Shown here piece after piece: positions 30,528-39,763 of a stretch of 64,000 nucleotides of DNA (position 1 is its first letter; each line of letters opens with the position of its first letter). The stretch lies in the NCBI RefSeq assembly GCF_001424165.1, contig NZ_LMOJ01000001.1, positions 1,398,976-1,462,975 of the forward strand, given 5' to 3'. The position numbers were made by a program, and so were the translations under genes. The notes under the pieces are model-generated. The model made no database searches. It saw nothing but the letters and a program-made list of their open reading frames with translations, and was not told the DNA's origin. This stretch comes from Massilia sp. Leaf139 (lineage in GTDB: Bacteria > Pseudomonadota > Gammaproteobacteria > Burkholderiales > Burkholderiaceae_D).

Positions 30528-31628
30528 CTATTCGAGCCCTCGCCACCAGTAGCTGAAGGCCTGCTGCGGATCGCTCAGGTACACCGGCTCACCGATGCGC
30601 GGCGTCAGCAGCCGGTAGGGCTTGCCCTTGCTCGCCTCGAGGGCGCGCTCAAAGGGTTCGTCCCAGGCGTGGCGCGCCAGGCTGAAGCGGCCGGCGTGGC
30701 CGCTCAGGAGGGCCTGCGCGCCGAGCAGCTCGGCCGCACGTGCCGCCTGCTCCGGCGTCATGTGGATGTCGGCCCACTTCGCGTTGTACTGCCCGCCGTC
30801 GAGCGCGGCGAAATCGAAGCGCGCGAAGCGCTTGCCGATATCCGCGAAATGCGGGCCGAAGCCGGTGTCGCCGCTGAAGTACAGGCGCCGCCCCTGCGTC
30901 TCGACGGCATAGCTGGCCCACAGGCTCTGATTGCGCTCCATGTAGCGGCCCGAGTAGTGCTGGGCCGGCAGCGCATGCACGCGCAGGCCAGGGTCGAGCT
31001 CGACGCTGGCGTGCCAGTTCACTTCGCGGATCTTGGCGGGCGGGTAGCCCCAATGGCGCAGATGGGCGCCGTTGCCGACGCCGGCGATGACCAGCCGGGT
31101 CTTCGGCTCTAGGGCGCGCATGGTCTTGTAGTCGAGATGGTCGTAGTGGTCGTGGGTGATGAGGACGGCGTCGATCTCGGGCAGATCTTCGATCGCGAAC
31201 GGGCTGGTGCCCTCGAAAGCGCGCACCATCCACGGCAGCGGCGCCGCATAGCCGCTGAAGACCGGGTCGACCAGCAGGCGCTTGCCGCCGACCTGCACGA
31301 AGTAGGACGAGTGGCCGAGCCAGACCACGACGTCCTGCGCGCGCGGCAGCGCAGCGAGATCCGTTTTAATGGCGGGCAGCGCGACGCCCGGGGCGGTGCG
31401 CGGATCGCGCGGCTCGAAGCGGCCGCGGATCATCCGGAAGGCCATGCCGATCCCGCCGGGACGCGGAGGCGAGGCCACTTCGTTGCGGAAGGCGCCGTCG
31501 CGGTACTGCGGCGCCGCCTGCAGCTGCTGCCGTTCCGGCAGCTGGCCGAGGGAAGGAACGACATACGCGCAGGCGCTGATGCCGAGGGCGCAGGCCAGCG
31601 CCAGGCTGGCAATGAGAAACCGTTTCAA
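30528..31628 (-). CDS. Metallo-beta-lactamase fold hydrolase, lipoprotein (NAPE-PLD/RomA-like)
   Basis: A 366-residue protein with a lipoprotein signal MKRFLIASLALACALGISAC, cleaved before Cys20. Zinc ligands are present as AVLITHDHYDHLDYKT, and later LYFSGDTGFGPHFADIGK and ALLSGHAGRFSLA. The family includes outer-membrane associated RomA-like and NAPE-phospholipase D-like enzymes. The mature protein should sit in the periplasm or outer membrane. The substrate is unknown. Confidence 0.85.
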   Translation of the reverse strand: MKRFLIASLALACALGISACAYVVPSLGQLPERQQLQAAPQYRDGAFRNEVASPPRPGGIGMAFRMIRGRFEPRDPRTAPGVALPAIKTDLAALPRAQDVVVWLGHSSYFVQVGGKRLLVDPVFSGYAAPLPWMVRAFEGTSPFAIEDLPEIDAVLITHDHYDHLDYKTMRALEPKTRLVIAGVGNGAHLRHWGYPPAKIREVNWHASVELDPGLRVHALPAQHYSGRYMERNQSLWASYAVETQGRRLYFSGDTGFGPHFADIGKRFARFDFAALDGGQYNAKWADIHMTPEQAARAAELLGAQALLSGHAGRFSLARHAWDEPFERALEASKGKPYRLLTPRIGEPVYLSDPQQAFSYWWRGLE

Positions 31629-31731
31629 GTGTGCTCCATCGATGAGATACCCGCGTATGCTACACCTTCCGAGCGACAGCCCTGCGCCGCCGAGTTCACG
31701 GCAGCGCCTTCCCTCGCCAGCGAGACATCCG

Positions 31732-32241
31732 ATGACAAGCCCATTGATGACGATCGAATCGATGCGCCTCCTGCGCAGAAAGCGAATCGCCGCCGTGACG
31801 GCGGGCGCCCTGTTCGCGCCCTACCTGCTCCTGGCGGCGCTCCTGATACCCGCCGGCGTCGACGGGCCCGGTCACTACGACATCGGCAACGCCCTCGTGC
31901 ACGCGATTTTCTTCAGCTACGCCGCCCTGGCCGCCCAGCTCGGGCCGGTAGTGGCGATCGCCATGTACAGCGGGTATGTCTACCTTGCATTACTCCGGCG
32001 CCGGCGCCTCGGGCTGATGCTGTTCGCAGCGCATTACGTGATCGCCGGCGCGGTCGTCGTGCCGGTCTATCTGCATCAATGGCCCAATCTGCGCGAGACG
32101 ACGCGCCTGCAGATGATCGTGCTGGCAGATCGACCGTGGACGCTGCTGTTCACCTTCGGGCCGTTCGTGCTGGCGAACGTCTGGTATCTGGCGCGGCTGC
32201 TGGCGCCCGGGCGCGCGGAAACGCCGGCGTACGTGCCCTGA
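31732..32241 (+). CDS. Hypothetical membrane protein
   Basis: A 169-residue protein with about four hydrophobic segments (VTAGALFAPYLLLAALLIP, AIFFSYAALAAQLGPVVAIA, LGLMLFAAHYVIAGAVVVP, WTLLFTFGPFVLANVWYLA). I recognise no family. The start at 31732 has a GAGA-like ribosome site; a second ATG 15 bases later is also possible. It lies next to a strong terminator and tRNA-Val. Its role is unknown. Confidence 0.6.
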   Translation: MTSPLMTIESMRLLRRKRIAAVTAGALFAPYLLLAALLIPAGVDGPGHYDIGNALVHAIFFSYAALAAQLGPVVAIAMYSGYVYLALLRRRRLGLMLFAAHYVIAGAVVVPVYLHQWPNLRETTRLQMIVLADRPWTLLFTFGPFVLANVWYLARLLAPGRAETPAYVP

Positions 32242-32249
32242 AATGCAAA

Positions 32250-32279
32250 AAGCCCATCAACCTAAGCTGATGGGCCTTT
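32250..32279. terminator. Bidirectional rho-independent terminator between a membrane protein gene and tRNA-Val
   Basis: Stem GCCCATCA (32252-32259) pairs with TGATGGGC (32268-32275). On the minus strand it is followed by TTTTT (32251-32247), so it ends the tRNA transcript; on the plus strand it has a shorter CTTT tail. Confidence 0.85.
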
Positions 32280-32289
32280 CGAAGAATTC

Positions 32290-32364
32290 TGGTGGGAAGT
32301 GCAAGTTTCGAACTTGCGACCCCTGCAGTGTGAATGCAGTGCTCTACCCCTGAGCTAACCTCCC
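32290..32364 (-). tRNA. tRNA-Val (anticodon CAC)
   Basis: A 75-nt cloverleaf with encoded CCA. Acceptor stem GGGAGGT pairs with ACTTCCC (one G-U). D-arm GCTC...GAGC, anticodon stem CTGCA/TGCAG with loop TTCACAC (anticodon CAC), T-stem GCAAG/CTTGC with TTCGAAA, then A and CCA. It decodes GUG valine codons. Confidence 0.97.
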
Positions 32365-32378
32365 TGACAACGAGGCGT

Positions 32379-32407
32379 ATTATGCCAAAAACTTTCTCTA
32401 CCGTCAA
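32379..32407 (-). promoter_or_regulatory. Promoter of tRNA-Val(CAC)
   Basis: On the minus strand, TTGACG (complement of 32402-32407), a 17-base spacer and CATAAT (complement of 32379-32384) form a strong sigma-70 promoter. The -10 is 14 bases from the tRNA start. The -35 overlaps the 3' end of dnaQ. Confidence 0.85.
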
Positions 32408-33111
32408 ACCTTTGGCGAATAATTTCTCCAAACGCATTCGCCTTTGACACCCTTGTCGAGTCCGGCGAGCACATTTTCGTGCTCGGCCATTTCTTCGAGG
32501 CTCGCGGAGACGACGATGATCTCGCCCAGCGGGAGGGCGTCGAGCTCGATGCCGCCAGCCGAAGCCTCGACTTCCACATCCATCGACAGGGTGTTCTGGC
32601 CGCGCGTCATGGCCAGGTAGACGTCGGCCAGCAGTTCCGAGTCGAGCAGCGCACCGTGCAGTTTGCGGTGGGCGTTCGAGACGCCATAGCGGTCGCACAG
32701 GGCGTCGAGCGAGTTGCGCTTACCCGGGTGCATCTCCTTGGCGTTGACCAGGGTGTCGATCACGCCGCTGCAGTGCGACACGAAGCTCGGCAGGCCCAGG
32801 CGCTGGAATTCGGCATTCAGGAAGCCCAGGTCGAAGGGGGCGTTGTGAATGATGACTTCGGCGCCGTCGATGTAGGCGCGCAGTTCCTCGGCGATCTCGG
32901 CGAACTTGGGCTTGTCGCTCAGGAATTCGGTGGTCAGGCCGTGCACCGCGAGCGCGGCCTCGTCGGACTCGCGCTCGGGATTGATGTACTTGTGAAAGTT
33001 GTTGCCGGTGAGCGTGCGGTTGACCAGCTCGACGCAGCCGATTTCGATGACGCGGTCGCCCGTACGTGGGTTCAGGCCGGTGGTTTCGGTATCGAGGACA
33101 ATCTGGCGCAT
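32404..33111 (-). CDS. dnaQ: DNA polymerase III epsilon subunit (3'-5' exonuclease)
   Basis: Proofreading subunit of the replicative polymerase, 235 residues. Exonuclease motifs: VLDTETTGLNPRTGD (Exo I, DxE), VIIHNAPFDLGFLN (Exo II) and KLHGALLDSELLADVYL (Exo III with the final acidic residue). The C-terminal 50 residues carry the polymerase contact region. It is the last gene of a minus-strand unit with rnhA and a methyltransferase, a conserved betaproteobacterial order. Confidence 0.95.
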   Translation of the reverse strand: MRQIVLDTETTGLNPRTGDRVIEIGCVELVNRTLTGNNFHKYINPERESDEAALAVHGLTTEFLSDKPKFAEIAEELRAYIDGAEVIIHNAPFDLGFLNAEFQRLGLPSFVSHCSGVIDTLVNAKEMHPGKRNSLDALCDRYGVSNAHRKLHGALLDSELLADVYLAMTRGQNTLSMDVEVEASAGGIELDALPLGEIIVVSASLEEMAEHENVLAGLDKGVKGECVWRNYSPKV

Positions 33112-33166
33112 GGCGGGCTAATCTTGAAAAAAGGCAAGACCGCAGTATAGCGTATGCCTGCGACCG

Positions 33167-33604
33167 TCAGCGTCGCAGCGTCGCTACACCGCGGTTCGCC
33201 AGCACGTCGGCGCGTTCGTTGCCGGGATGGCCGTTGTGACCGCGCACCCAGCGCCATTCGACGGCGTGCTGTTGCTGGGCCAGGTCGAGGGCTTTCCACA
33301 GGTCGTCGTTCTTGACCGGCTCCTTCGCCGCCGTCTTCCAGCCGCGCGCCTTCCAGCCGTGGATCCATTCCGAGATGCCCTTCTGCACGTACTGGCTATC
33401 GGTGTGCAGCACGACTTCGCAGGGACGGTTCAGCACGCCCAGAGCCTCGATCACGGCCTTCAGTTCCATGCGGTTGTTGGTCGTGTTCGGCTCGCCGCCG
33501 AAGATCTCCTTCTCGTGACCGTCAGCAACCAGGAGCGCACCCCATCCGCCCGCTCCGGGATTGCCCTTGCAGGCGCCATCGGTAAAAATTTCCACTTTCG
33601 TCAT
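33167..33604 (-). CDS. rnhA: Ribonuclease HI
   Basis: Cleaves the RNA strand of RNA-DNA hybrids. The 145-residue protein shows all four acidic catalytic residues: [15 protein letters not shown] (first Asp), [13 protein letters not shown] (Glu), [13 protein letters not shown] (Asp) and [14 protein letters not shown] (Asp). Length matches E. coli RNase HI (155). It lies 55 bp upstream of dnaQ on the same strand. Confidence 0.96.
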   Translation of the reverse strand: MTKVEIFTDGACKGNPGAGGWGALLVADGHEKEIFGGEPNTTNNRMELKAVIEALGVLNRPCEVVLHTDSQYVQKGISEWIHGWKARGWKTAAKEPVKNDDLWKALDLAQQQHAVEWRWVRGHNGHPGNERADVLANRGVATLRR

Positions 33605-33640
33605 GCCGCCGGGTCTTTCCTTGATTCGTTGTTCTATGAA

Positions 33641-34414
33641 TTATTCGCGATTCGTCGCGGGCACCGCCTGCGGCGCCCGGCTCGTTTTCTTGTTCCACGC
33701 CGGGCCGATCAGGTGCATGCCCTTCACACGCTTGACCGCGTGCACGATGTAGACGGCGCCCAGGTAGGGCCACCACTTCTGCCCCGCCCCTTCCATCACC
33801 GCGAAGCGGTTGATCCACTGGGCCGTGCGAAACGGTGGCGCATAACAGCCGAAATGGCTGCGCGAGACGCCAAGATTCAACAATTTTAACCAGTCTTTCA
33901 TGCGGGGCATAGAGATGAATTCGCCTGCCGCCGGCAGGTAGCCACTGCGCGTGACCTTGCCGATGCCCTGGCGCAGGCCCCACAGGCTGGCCGGATTGAA
34001 GCCGCAGATGATCACCTGCCCTTCGGGAATCAGCACGCGCTCGACCTCGCGCAAGACCTGGTGCGGCTCGGCGGCGAATTCGAGCACGTGCGGCAGCACG
34101 ACCAGGTCGAGGCTTTGCGAAGCGAACGGGAGCTCGGCGAAATCGAGCGCGACAGCGATCTGCTTGCCCTTGGCGGCGAATTCCAGCTCGTCGGCGGTCG
34201 AGGTGCGCGTTGCGGCCTGCCACTTGTTCGGCATGCGGTTGGCGGCCAGCGCGTCGATCTGCGGCACGCCGATCTGCACCGCGTTGTAGCCGAAGATGTC
34301 GGCAGTAAGCTCGTCGAGGCAGGCCTGCTCGAAGGCGCGCACGTAGGCGCCTGCCGGAGAAAGCAGCCATTCGTCGAGCGCTATAATGGATTTTTCGGAC
34401 GCAGCGCTATCCAT
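33641..34414 (-). CDS. Class I SAM-dependent methyltransferase-like protein
   Basis: A 257-residue protein with a methyltransferase-11 type core: [30 protein letters not shown] and [27 protein letters not shown], followed by [17 protein letters not shown]. The canonical glycine-rich GxGxG loop is degenerate. Betaproteobacteria keep this gene next to gloB and rnhA. The substrate is unknown. It starts 20 bp from gloB, which reads the other way. Confidence 0.85.
   Translation of the reverse strand: MDSAASEKSIIALDEWLLSPAGAYVRAFEQACLDELTADIFGYNAVQIGVPQIDALAANRMPNKWQAATRTSTADELEFAAKGKQIAVALDFAELPFASQSLDLVVLPHVLEFAAEPHQVLREVERVLIPEGQVIICGFNPASLWGLRQGIGKVTRSGYLPAAGEFISMPRMKDWLKLLNLGVSRSHFGCYAPPFRTAQWINRFAVMEGAGQKWWPYLGAVYIVHAVKRVKGMHLIGPAWNKKTSRAPQAVPATNRE
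34382..34387 (+). promoter_or_regulatory. -10-like element upstream of gloB
   Basis: A perfect TATAAT lies at 34382-34387, inside the start of the methyltransferase gene and 48 bp before the gloB ATG. No good -35 is at 17-18 bases, so this is tentative. Confidence 0.35.
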
Positions 34415-34434
34415 GCCACCCTCTCATACGAACC

Positions 34435-35259
34435 ATGCTAACCAGACCAGAACCCAACGACGATACTCCCGGCCACAACGATTTGAGTGTCTTGACCGTG
34501 CCGGCGTTCAAGGATAATTATCTTTGGTTGATCCATGACGGTCTCCACGCCGCGGTGGTCGATCCCGGCGATGCGGCCCCCATCCTGGCCGCGCTCGACG
34601 AACACGGCCTCACGCTCACCGCCATTCTACTCACCCATCACCATGCTGACCACATTGGTGGCGTGGCGACGCTCCGCGCGCGCTTCCCGGTGCCGGTGTT
34701 CGGCCCGCGCGCGGACGGCATCGAGGCCGTCAGCGAGCCGCTGGGCGAAGGCGATGTCGTGGCGGTGCCCGGCCTGAACCTGGAACTGGCGGTGCTCGAT
34801 GTGCCCGGCCATACGCTGGGCCACATCGCCTATGTGCGCAAGACGCCAGGCCTGCACTGGCTGTTCTGCGGCGACACCCTGTTCGCGGGCGGCTGCGGCC
34901 GCCTGTTCGAGGGCACGCCGGCGCAGATGGCGGCCTCGCTCGAAAAGCTGGCGGGCCTGCCCGAGGATACGGAAGTCTATTGCGCACACGAATATACGCT
35001 GTCGAACCTGCGCTTTGCGCTGGCCGTGGAGCCGGGGAATGCGGCGCTGGCATTGCGCATGCGCGACGAGAGCGCCAAGCGCGCAGCCGAACTGCCGACG
35101 GTGCCGTCGAGCATCGGCCTGGAGCGGCGCACGAATCCGTTTTTGCGCTACCGGGAGCCGGAAATCGTGGATTCGCTGGTCGCGGCCGGCAAGTTGCAGG
35201 ACGGGGCGGCGCCGGTTGAGGCCTTTGCCGCGCTGCGGGAGTGGAAGAACGTTTTTTGA
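34435..35259 (+). CDS. gloB: Hydroxyacylglutathione hydrolase (glyoxalase II)
   Basis: Second step of methylglyoxal detoxification: splits S-lactoylglutathione to lactate and glutathione. The 274-residue protein has the [10 protein letters not shown] metal motif, then the later ligands [30 protein letters not shown] and [14 protein letters not shown]. It is about 15 residues longer than the E. coli enzyme, with the extra at the N-terminus. Confidence 0.95.
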   Translation: MLTRPEPNDDTPGHNDLSVLTVPAFKDNYLWLIHDGLHAAVVDPGDAAPILAALDEHGLTLTAILLTHHHADHIGGVATLRARFPVPVFGPRADGIEAVSEPLGEGDVVAVPGLNLELAVLDVPGHTLGHIAYVRKTPGLHWLFCGDTLFAGGCGRLFEGTPAQMAASLEKLAGLPEDTEVYCAHEYTLSNLRFALAVEPGNAALALRMRDESAKRAAELPTVPSSIGLERRTNPFLRYREPEIVDSLVAAGKLQDGAAPVEAFAALREWKNVF

Positions 35260-35268
35260 ATTGAAAAC

Positions 35269-35292
35269 GGCGCCGTCGATCGTGACGGCGCC
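35269..35292. terminator. Hairpin between convergent gloB and aceB
   Basis: GGCGCCGTC (35269-35277) pairs with GACGGCGCC (35284-35292) around a 6-base loop. A U-rich run (GTTTTCAATTC on the minus strand) follows, so it should end aceB transcripts. Confidence 0.65.
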
Positions 35293-35313
35293 GCTTCAGG
35301 AATTACGCGGCGC

Positions 35314-36903
35314 TCAGATTTCCTCGTACAGCGGCAAGGTCAGGAATTCCGCGAACTGTTCCGAGGTCGACATTTCCTCGAAGATCTCGGCGGCACGTGC
35401 ATAGCTCGGGTTGTCGCCGTTCGGTGCGGCCGCTTTCGCGTTCGCCAGTTCTTCCGGGATCATGGCGCGCACCATCTCCGCCGTCACCTTGCGTCCGTCC
35501 TCGAGCACGCCCTTCGGCGAGCGGATCCATTGCCAGACCTGGGAGCGGCTGATCTCGGCCGTGGCCGCGTCTTCCATCAAATTGTGGATCGGCACGCAGC
35601 CGTTACCGGCCAGCCAGGCGCCCAGGTAGTGGATGCCGACGTTGATGTTGTAGCGCAGGCCCGCTTCCGTGATCGGGGTTTCCGGCTTGAAGTCGAGCAG
35701 CTGGGCGGCCGTCACTTCCACGTCCGGACGCTGCTTGTCGATCTGGTTCGGCTTGTCGCCGAGTACTTTCGTGAATTCCGTCATCGCCAGTTCGACCAGG
35801 CCCGGGTGGGCGACCCAGCCGCCGTCGTAGCCGTCCGTGGCGTCGCGGGCCTTGTCGGCACGCACGCCGGCCATCGCGGTCTCGTTCTTCTCCGGATCGT
35901 TCTTGATCGGAATGAGGGCGGCCATGCCGCCGATCGCCGGCGCGCCGCGCTTGTGGCAGGTCTGCAGCAGGAGCAAGGCATAGGCGCGCATGAAGGGCGA
36001 GGTCATCGTGACCTTGGGCCGATCGGCCAGGCAGAAATCCTTGTCCAGCTTGAACTTCTTGATGCAGGAGAAAATGTAATCCCAGCGGCCCGCGTTCAGG
36101 CCGGCGCTGTGTTCGCGCAGCTCGTACAGGATCTCGTCCATCTCGAAGGCGGCCAGGATGGTTTCGATCAGCACCGTCGCCTTGACCGTGCCGCGCGGCA
36201 GGCCGAGCGCTTCCTGGGTGGCGATGAAGATGTCGTTCCAGAGGCGCGCCTCCAGGTGCGATTCCATCTTCGGCAGGTAGAAGTACGGGCCGGCGCCGCG
36301 CGCCAGCTGCTCTTTCGCGTTGTGGAACATGAACAGGGCAAAGTCGAAAATGCCGCCCGAGACGCGCTTTCCGTCGACCAGCACGTGCTTCTCGTCCAGG
36401 TGCCAGCCGCGTGGACGCACGACCAGGGTCGCGACCTTGTCGTTGAGCTTGTAGCGCTTGCCGTTCTGTTCGAGCGAGATGGTGCGGCGGACGGCGTCGA
36501 CCATGTTGATCTGGCCGGTGATCTGGTTGTCCCAATTGGGCGCGTTCGAATCCTCAAAATCGGTCATGTAGCTGTCGGCGCCCGAGTTCAGGGCGTTGAT
36601 GACCATCTTGCGCTCGACCGGGCCGGTGATCTCGACGCGGCGGCACTCCAGTGCCTGCGGGATCGGAGAAATTGTCCAGTCGCCCTCGCGGATGTGCTTC
36701 GTCTCCGGCAGGAAGTCCGGACGCTCGCCTGCATCGAGGCGCTTGGCGCGCTCGACGCGGGCGGCCAGCAGTTCCTGGCGGCGCGGCTCGAACCGGCGGG
36801 TCAGCATCGCGACCAGTTCGAGCGCCTCGGGCGTCAGGATCTGTTCGTAACCGGGCTTGATCTCTGCCTTGATTTCCAGGCCTTGCGGGGTGGCGATGCT
36901 CAT
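35314..36903 (-). CDS. aceB: Malate synthase A
   Basis: Glyoxylate bypass enzyme that condenses glyoxylate and acetyl-CoA to malate. The 529-residue protein is of the A-type length. Motifs: [73 protein letters not shown] and [14 protein letters not shown]. The ATG at 36903 has GGAG six bases before it. It is divergent from a LysR regulator gene, which may control it. Confidence 0.95.
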   Translation of the reverse strand: MSIATPQGLEIKAEIKPGYEQILTPEALELVAMLTRRFEPRRQELLAARVERAKRLDAGERPDFLPETKHIREGDWTISPIPQALECRRVEITGPVERKMVINALNSGADSYMTDFEDSNAPNWDNQITGQINMVDAVRRTISLEQNGKRYKLNDKVATLVVRPRGWHLDEKHVLVDGKRVSGGIFDFALFMFHNAKEQLARGAGPYFYLPKMESHLEARLWNDIFIATQEALGLPRGTVKATVLIETILAAFEMDEILYELREHSAGLNAGRWDYIFSCIKKFKLDKDFCLADRPKVTMTSPFMRAYALLLLQTCHKRGAPAIGGMAALIPIKNDPEKNETAMAGVRADKARDATDGYDGGWVAHPGLVELAMTEFTKVLGDKPNQIDKQRPDVEVTAAQLLDFKPETPITEAGLRYNINVGIHYLGAWLAGNGCVPIHNLMEDAATAEISRSQVWQWIRSPKGVLEDGRKVTAEMVRAMIPEELANAKAAAPNGDNPSYARAAEIFEEMSTSEQFAEFLTLPLYEEI

Positions 36904-37083
36904 GTGCTGCTCCTTCTTGGAAATGAATGATCGTGCGGACGCGGAACGCCAATACGGTGGAGTATATGCCAGCTTGGCGTTTGTCATATCATCAAGTATA
37001 TTCACCAAAACATAGTGAAACGATACATTTACGCATTTCATTCGTGCGTAAATGTGATGAATGGCTGGCGAGAGGAAGCAGAT
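36904..37083. promoter_or_regulatory. Divergent control region between aceB and lysR-type gene
   Basis: It contains two inverted repeats. TTCAC (37001-37005) and GTGAA (37015-37019) surround 9 bases, a LysR-box-like pattern. CATTTACGCA (37026-37035) and TGCGTAAATG (37045-37054) are a perfect 10-bp pair around 9 bases. AGAGGAAG at 37071-37078 is a strong ribosome site for the TTG at 37084. The layout suits regulator control of aceB and autoregulation. Confidence 0.55.
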
Positions 37084-38010
37084 TTGGCTAAGTTCAGGGA
37101 GATCTCGACCTTCGTCGAGGTGGTGGCGCGCGGCAGCCTGTCGGCGGCGGCGCGGGCCGAGGGCATCGCGCCGGCCATGATCGGGCGCCGCCTCGACGCG
37201 CTGGAAGCCCGGCTCGGTGTCAAGCTGCTGCAACGCACGACGCGGCGCCTGGCCCTCACCGACGAGGGCGCGGCTTTTCTCGAAGATTGCCAGCGTATCC
37301 TGGCCGAGATGGAAGAAGCGGAAGCGGCCGTCTCCGAGCGCAGCGCGCACGCCAAGGGACACTTGCTGGTGTCGGCGCCGGCCGGCTTCGGCCGCCAGCA
37401 CGTGGGGCCGCTGCTGCCCTCTTTTCTTGCCGAGCACCGCGAGGTGACGGTCAACCTGAACCTGAACGACCGCGTCGTCGACGTGGTCGGCGAAGGAGTC
37501 GACGTGGCCATCCGCATTGCCAGCCTGGGCGACTCGAACCTGGTCGGCGTCAAGCTGGCGGACAATGCGCGCGTGGTGGTGGCCAGTCCCGCTTACCTGA
37601 AGCGGCACGGGACGCCGCGCACGCTGGCCGAGCTGGCGCGCCACAACTGCCTGGCGATCAGCAGCGAAGGGAGCCAGCGCGGCTGGACTTTCCGCGACGG
37701 CCACAAGACGGTAACGCTGAAAGTAGCGGGCAATATGGTGTGCAACGACGGCGAGGTGCTGCATGACTGGGCGCTGGACGGCAAGGGACTGGCCTGGCGC
37801 TCGATGTGGGAAGTCGGTGCGCAAATCGAAGCCGGACGACTGGTGACAGTGCTCGACGATTATGCTGCGCCAGGCAACGATGTCTACGCGGTATTCGCCC
37901 AACGGCGTCATTTGCCGCTGCGCATACGCGCCTTTGTCGATTTTCTGCGGCGTGCTTATGCGCAACCAAATTACTGGCGGAAAGAAATTGAACAGCGCGC
38001 GGAAGCCTGA
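37084..38010 (+). CDS. LysR family transcriptional regulator
   Basis: A 308-residue LysR protein. The N-terminal helix-turn-helix is [20 protein letters not shown], followed by [15 protein letters not shown]; the C-terminal part is the effector-binding fold ([20 protein letters not shown]). I chose the TTG at 37084 because it has GAGGAAG five bases before and gives the usual family start [13 protein letters not shown]. An ATG at 37057 adds 9 residues but follows a hairpin directly and lacks a ribosome site. Divergent from aceB. Confidence 0.88.
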   Translation: MAKFREISTFVEVVARGSLSAAARAEGIAPAMIGRRLDALEARLGVKLLQRTTRRLALTDEGAAFLEDCQRILAEMEEAEAAVSERSAHAKGHLLVSAPAGFGRQHVGPLLPSFLAEHREVTVNLNLNDRVVDVVGEGVDVAIRIASLGDSNLVGVKLADNARVVVASPAYLKRHGTPRTLAELARHNCLAISSEGSQRGWTFRDGHKTVTLKVAGNMVCNDGEVLHDWALDGKGLAWRSMWEVGAQIEAGRLVTVLDDYAAPGNDVYAVFAQRRHLPLRIRAFVDFLRRAYAQPNYWRKEIEQRAEA

Positions 38011-38086
38011 TTTCAGCGCTTCGAAACGGCTGTGCCGTCGCAGTCTTACACCCGGTTTACGGCAAGATTCCGGAACGATGGACGAA

Positions 38087-38116
38087 AAAAAATCCTCGGC
38101 ATGCCGAGGATTTTTT
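38087..38116. terminator. Bidirectional terminator between lysR-type gene and cold-shock gene
   Basis: TCCTCGGC and GCCGAGGA form a tight stem at 38093-38110 with A-rich and T-rich arms on both sides (AAAAAA and TTTTTT). The sequence reads as a terminator in both directions, between convergent genes. Confidence 0.9.
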
Positions 38117-38138
38117 CATCGTAATACAGTCGCTAAAA

Positions 38139-38342
38139 TTACAGCGGCTGGATGTTCGATGCTTGTTTGCCCTTAGGACCCGAGGTCACGTCGAACGAGA
38201 CGCGCTGGTTCTCTTGCAGGGACTTGAAGCCTTGGCTCTGGATAGCCGAGAAGTGCGCGAACAGATCTTCGCCGCCTTCATCAGGGGTGATGAAGCCGAA
38301 GCCCTTCGAGTCATTGAACCATTTAACGATGCCAGTTGCCAT
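38139..38342 (-). CDS. Cold-shock protein, CspA family
   Basis: A single cold-shock domain of 67 residues that binds single-stranded RNA and DNA. The start [18 protein letters not shown] contains RNP1 (KGFGFI), and DLFAHFSAI is RNP2. A TATAAT box on the minus strand at 38454-38459 implies a leader of about 105 nt, as is common for cold-shock mRNAs. Confidence 0.96.
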   Translation of the reverse strand: MATGIVKWFNDSKGFGFITPDEGGEDLFAHFSAIQSQGFKSLQENQRVSFDVTSGPKGKQASNIQPL

Positions 38343-38632
38343 TACAATTTCCTATTTCAGTTAAGTGGGCTTGCGCCCGTTTATGATCGTTTGAAGAAGC
38401 AAGAAAGAAATGACAGACAGACTGCACTACTAGCTCGAACCCAACGATCCCGTATTATACCGAATAAACCCACGCGCAAGCGATTTTCGCAAAATAAAAA
38501 AACCTACGGATTTACAATGCTGTGAATCAACTTTCTGCGTTCCTGTTTCAACATCGGCAGTACGGACAATATAGGTCATCGACTGTCTTCAAGTTTGCGG
38601 TGGATCAAACGGCTCGACGCTAGAATTTTAAT
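38343..38632 (-). promoter_or_regulatory. Promoter and long 5' leader of the cold-shock gene
   Basis: The minus strand has a perfect TATAAT (complement of 38454-38459); a weak -35 (CTTGCG) lies 15 bases upstream. A transcript starting near 38447 would have a 105-nt leader, where cold-shock RNA structure usually sits. From 38460 to 38632 I see only A/T-rich sequence (38488-38515) and no gene. Confidence 0.65.
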
Positions 38633-39013
38633 TCAAGGCAACAGCGAAAACGCGGCGCTATGATAAGCCGGAGGCGGCGCCGCCAGGCCGGTGCGGACAA
38701 ATTCGTCCAGCTCGGCGAGCCAGGCGCGCCAGTCGTCTTCGCCGACCAGTTCGAACGCGGTCAGCACACGCAGGCGCTGCTCCAGCGCGCGTGCGCCCTG
38801 CCCCAGCTCGCGAAAGCCGAAGGTGACGGCGGCGCCGGCCAGCGCGTGCAGCAGCGACTGCAGCTCGCCCGCCAGCGGCGCGCTCGGCGCGGCTGGATCG
38901 AAACCGGCGCCGGCCGCGCGCAGGCGCGCCAGCGTGGCCGGCAGGCCGGCGCGAAAGCCCGCGTTCGCCTGCGTCAAGCGGACAAAGAAGTCCGCATCGA
39001 CAGTCCGTGCCAC
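38633..39013 (-). CDS. Hpt (histidine phosphotransfer) domain protein
   Basis: A 126-residue helical protein. The segment SLLHALAGAAVTFGFRELG carries His56 in the position of the phosphorylated histidine of Hpt domains (HxLxGxAxxFG); the usual lysine of that pattern is alanine. It starts with GTG 3 bp after the upp stop and is probably co-translated. The partner kinase is not in the window. SixA is the type of enzyme that strips phosphate from such domains. Confidence 0.75.
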   Translation of the reverse strand: MARTVDADFFVRLTQANAGFRAGLPATLARLRAAGAGFDPAAPSAPLAGELQSLLHALAGAAVTFGFRELGQGARALEQRLRVLTAFELVGEDDWRAWLAELDEFVRTGLAAPPPAYHSAAFSLLP

Positions 39014-39016
39014 GGC

Positions 39017-39676
39017 TTACTTGGTACCGAAGATGCGGTCGCCGGCGTCGCCCAGGCCCGGCACGATATAGGCGTGCTCGTTCAGGTGCGAGTCGAGCGA
39101 GGCCACGTACAGCTTCACGTCCGGGTGCTTGTCGTGGAAGACCTTGACGCCTTCGGGCGCCGCGACCAGGGCCAGGAAGATGATCTGGTCGTCGCGCACG
39201 CCGCGCTTTTTCAGCACGTCGACGGCGTGCACCGCCGAGTTGCCGGTGGCGACCATCGGATCGCACAGGATGAAGGTGCGCTCGGCGGTGTCCGGCAGGC
39301 GCACCAGGTATTCGACCGGCTCGTGGGTGTCCGGGTCGCGGTAGACGCCGATGTGGCCGACGCGCGCCGACGGCACCAGCTCCAGCAGGCCGTCGCTCAT
39401 GCCGATGCCGGCGCGCAGGATCGGCACGATGGCCAGCTTCTTGCCCGCGATGACGGGCGCGTCGATGGTGACCAGCGGCGTCTGGATCGGGCGCGTGGTC
39501 AGCGGCAGGTCGCGCGTGATCTCGTAGCCCATCAGCAGCGTGATTTCCTTGAGCAGCTCGCGGAAGGTACGGGTCGAGGTGTCGTGCTCGCGCATGTGCG
39601 ACAGCTTGTGCTGGATCAGCGGGTGGTTCGTGATGTACAGGCTGGGAAAGCGCGGGTCTTGTTTCATGGTCGACAT
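39017..39676 (-). CDS. upp: Uracil phosphoribosyltransferase
   Basis: Salvages uracil to UMP using PRPP. The 219-residue protein has [18 protein letters not shown], the PRPP loop [19 protein letters not shown] and the uracil-binding C-terminus [17 protein letters not shown]. The length fits the family (about 208) with a short N-terminal extension. It is first in a unit with the Hpt gene. Confidence 0.96.
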   Translation of the reverse strand: MSTMKQDPRFPSLYITNHPLIQHKLSHMREHDTSTRTFRELLKEITLLMGYEITRDLPLTTRPIQTPLVTIDAPVIAGKKLAIVPILRAGIGMSDGLLELVPSARVGHIGVYRDPDTHEPVEYLVRLPDTAERTFILCDPMVATGNSAVHAVDVLKKRGVRDDQIIFLALVAAPEGVKVFHDKHPDVKLYVASLDSHLNEHAYIVPGLGDAGDRIFGTK

Positions 39677-39763
39677 AAAAAATATTCTGTGGTTGAGGCT
39701 CGTAACCCGCCATTATCCCAGCCAAGCGCGGTTTTGTCGCGCCCTTGGCGTAGAAATAAACTG

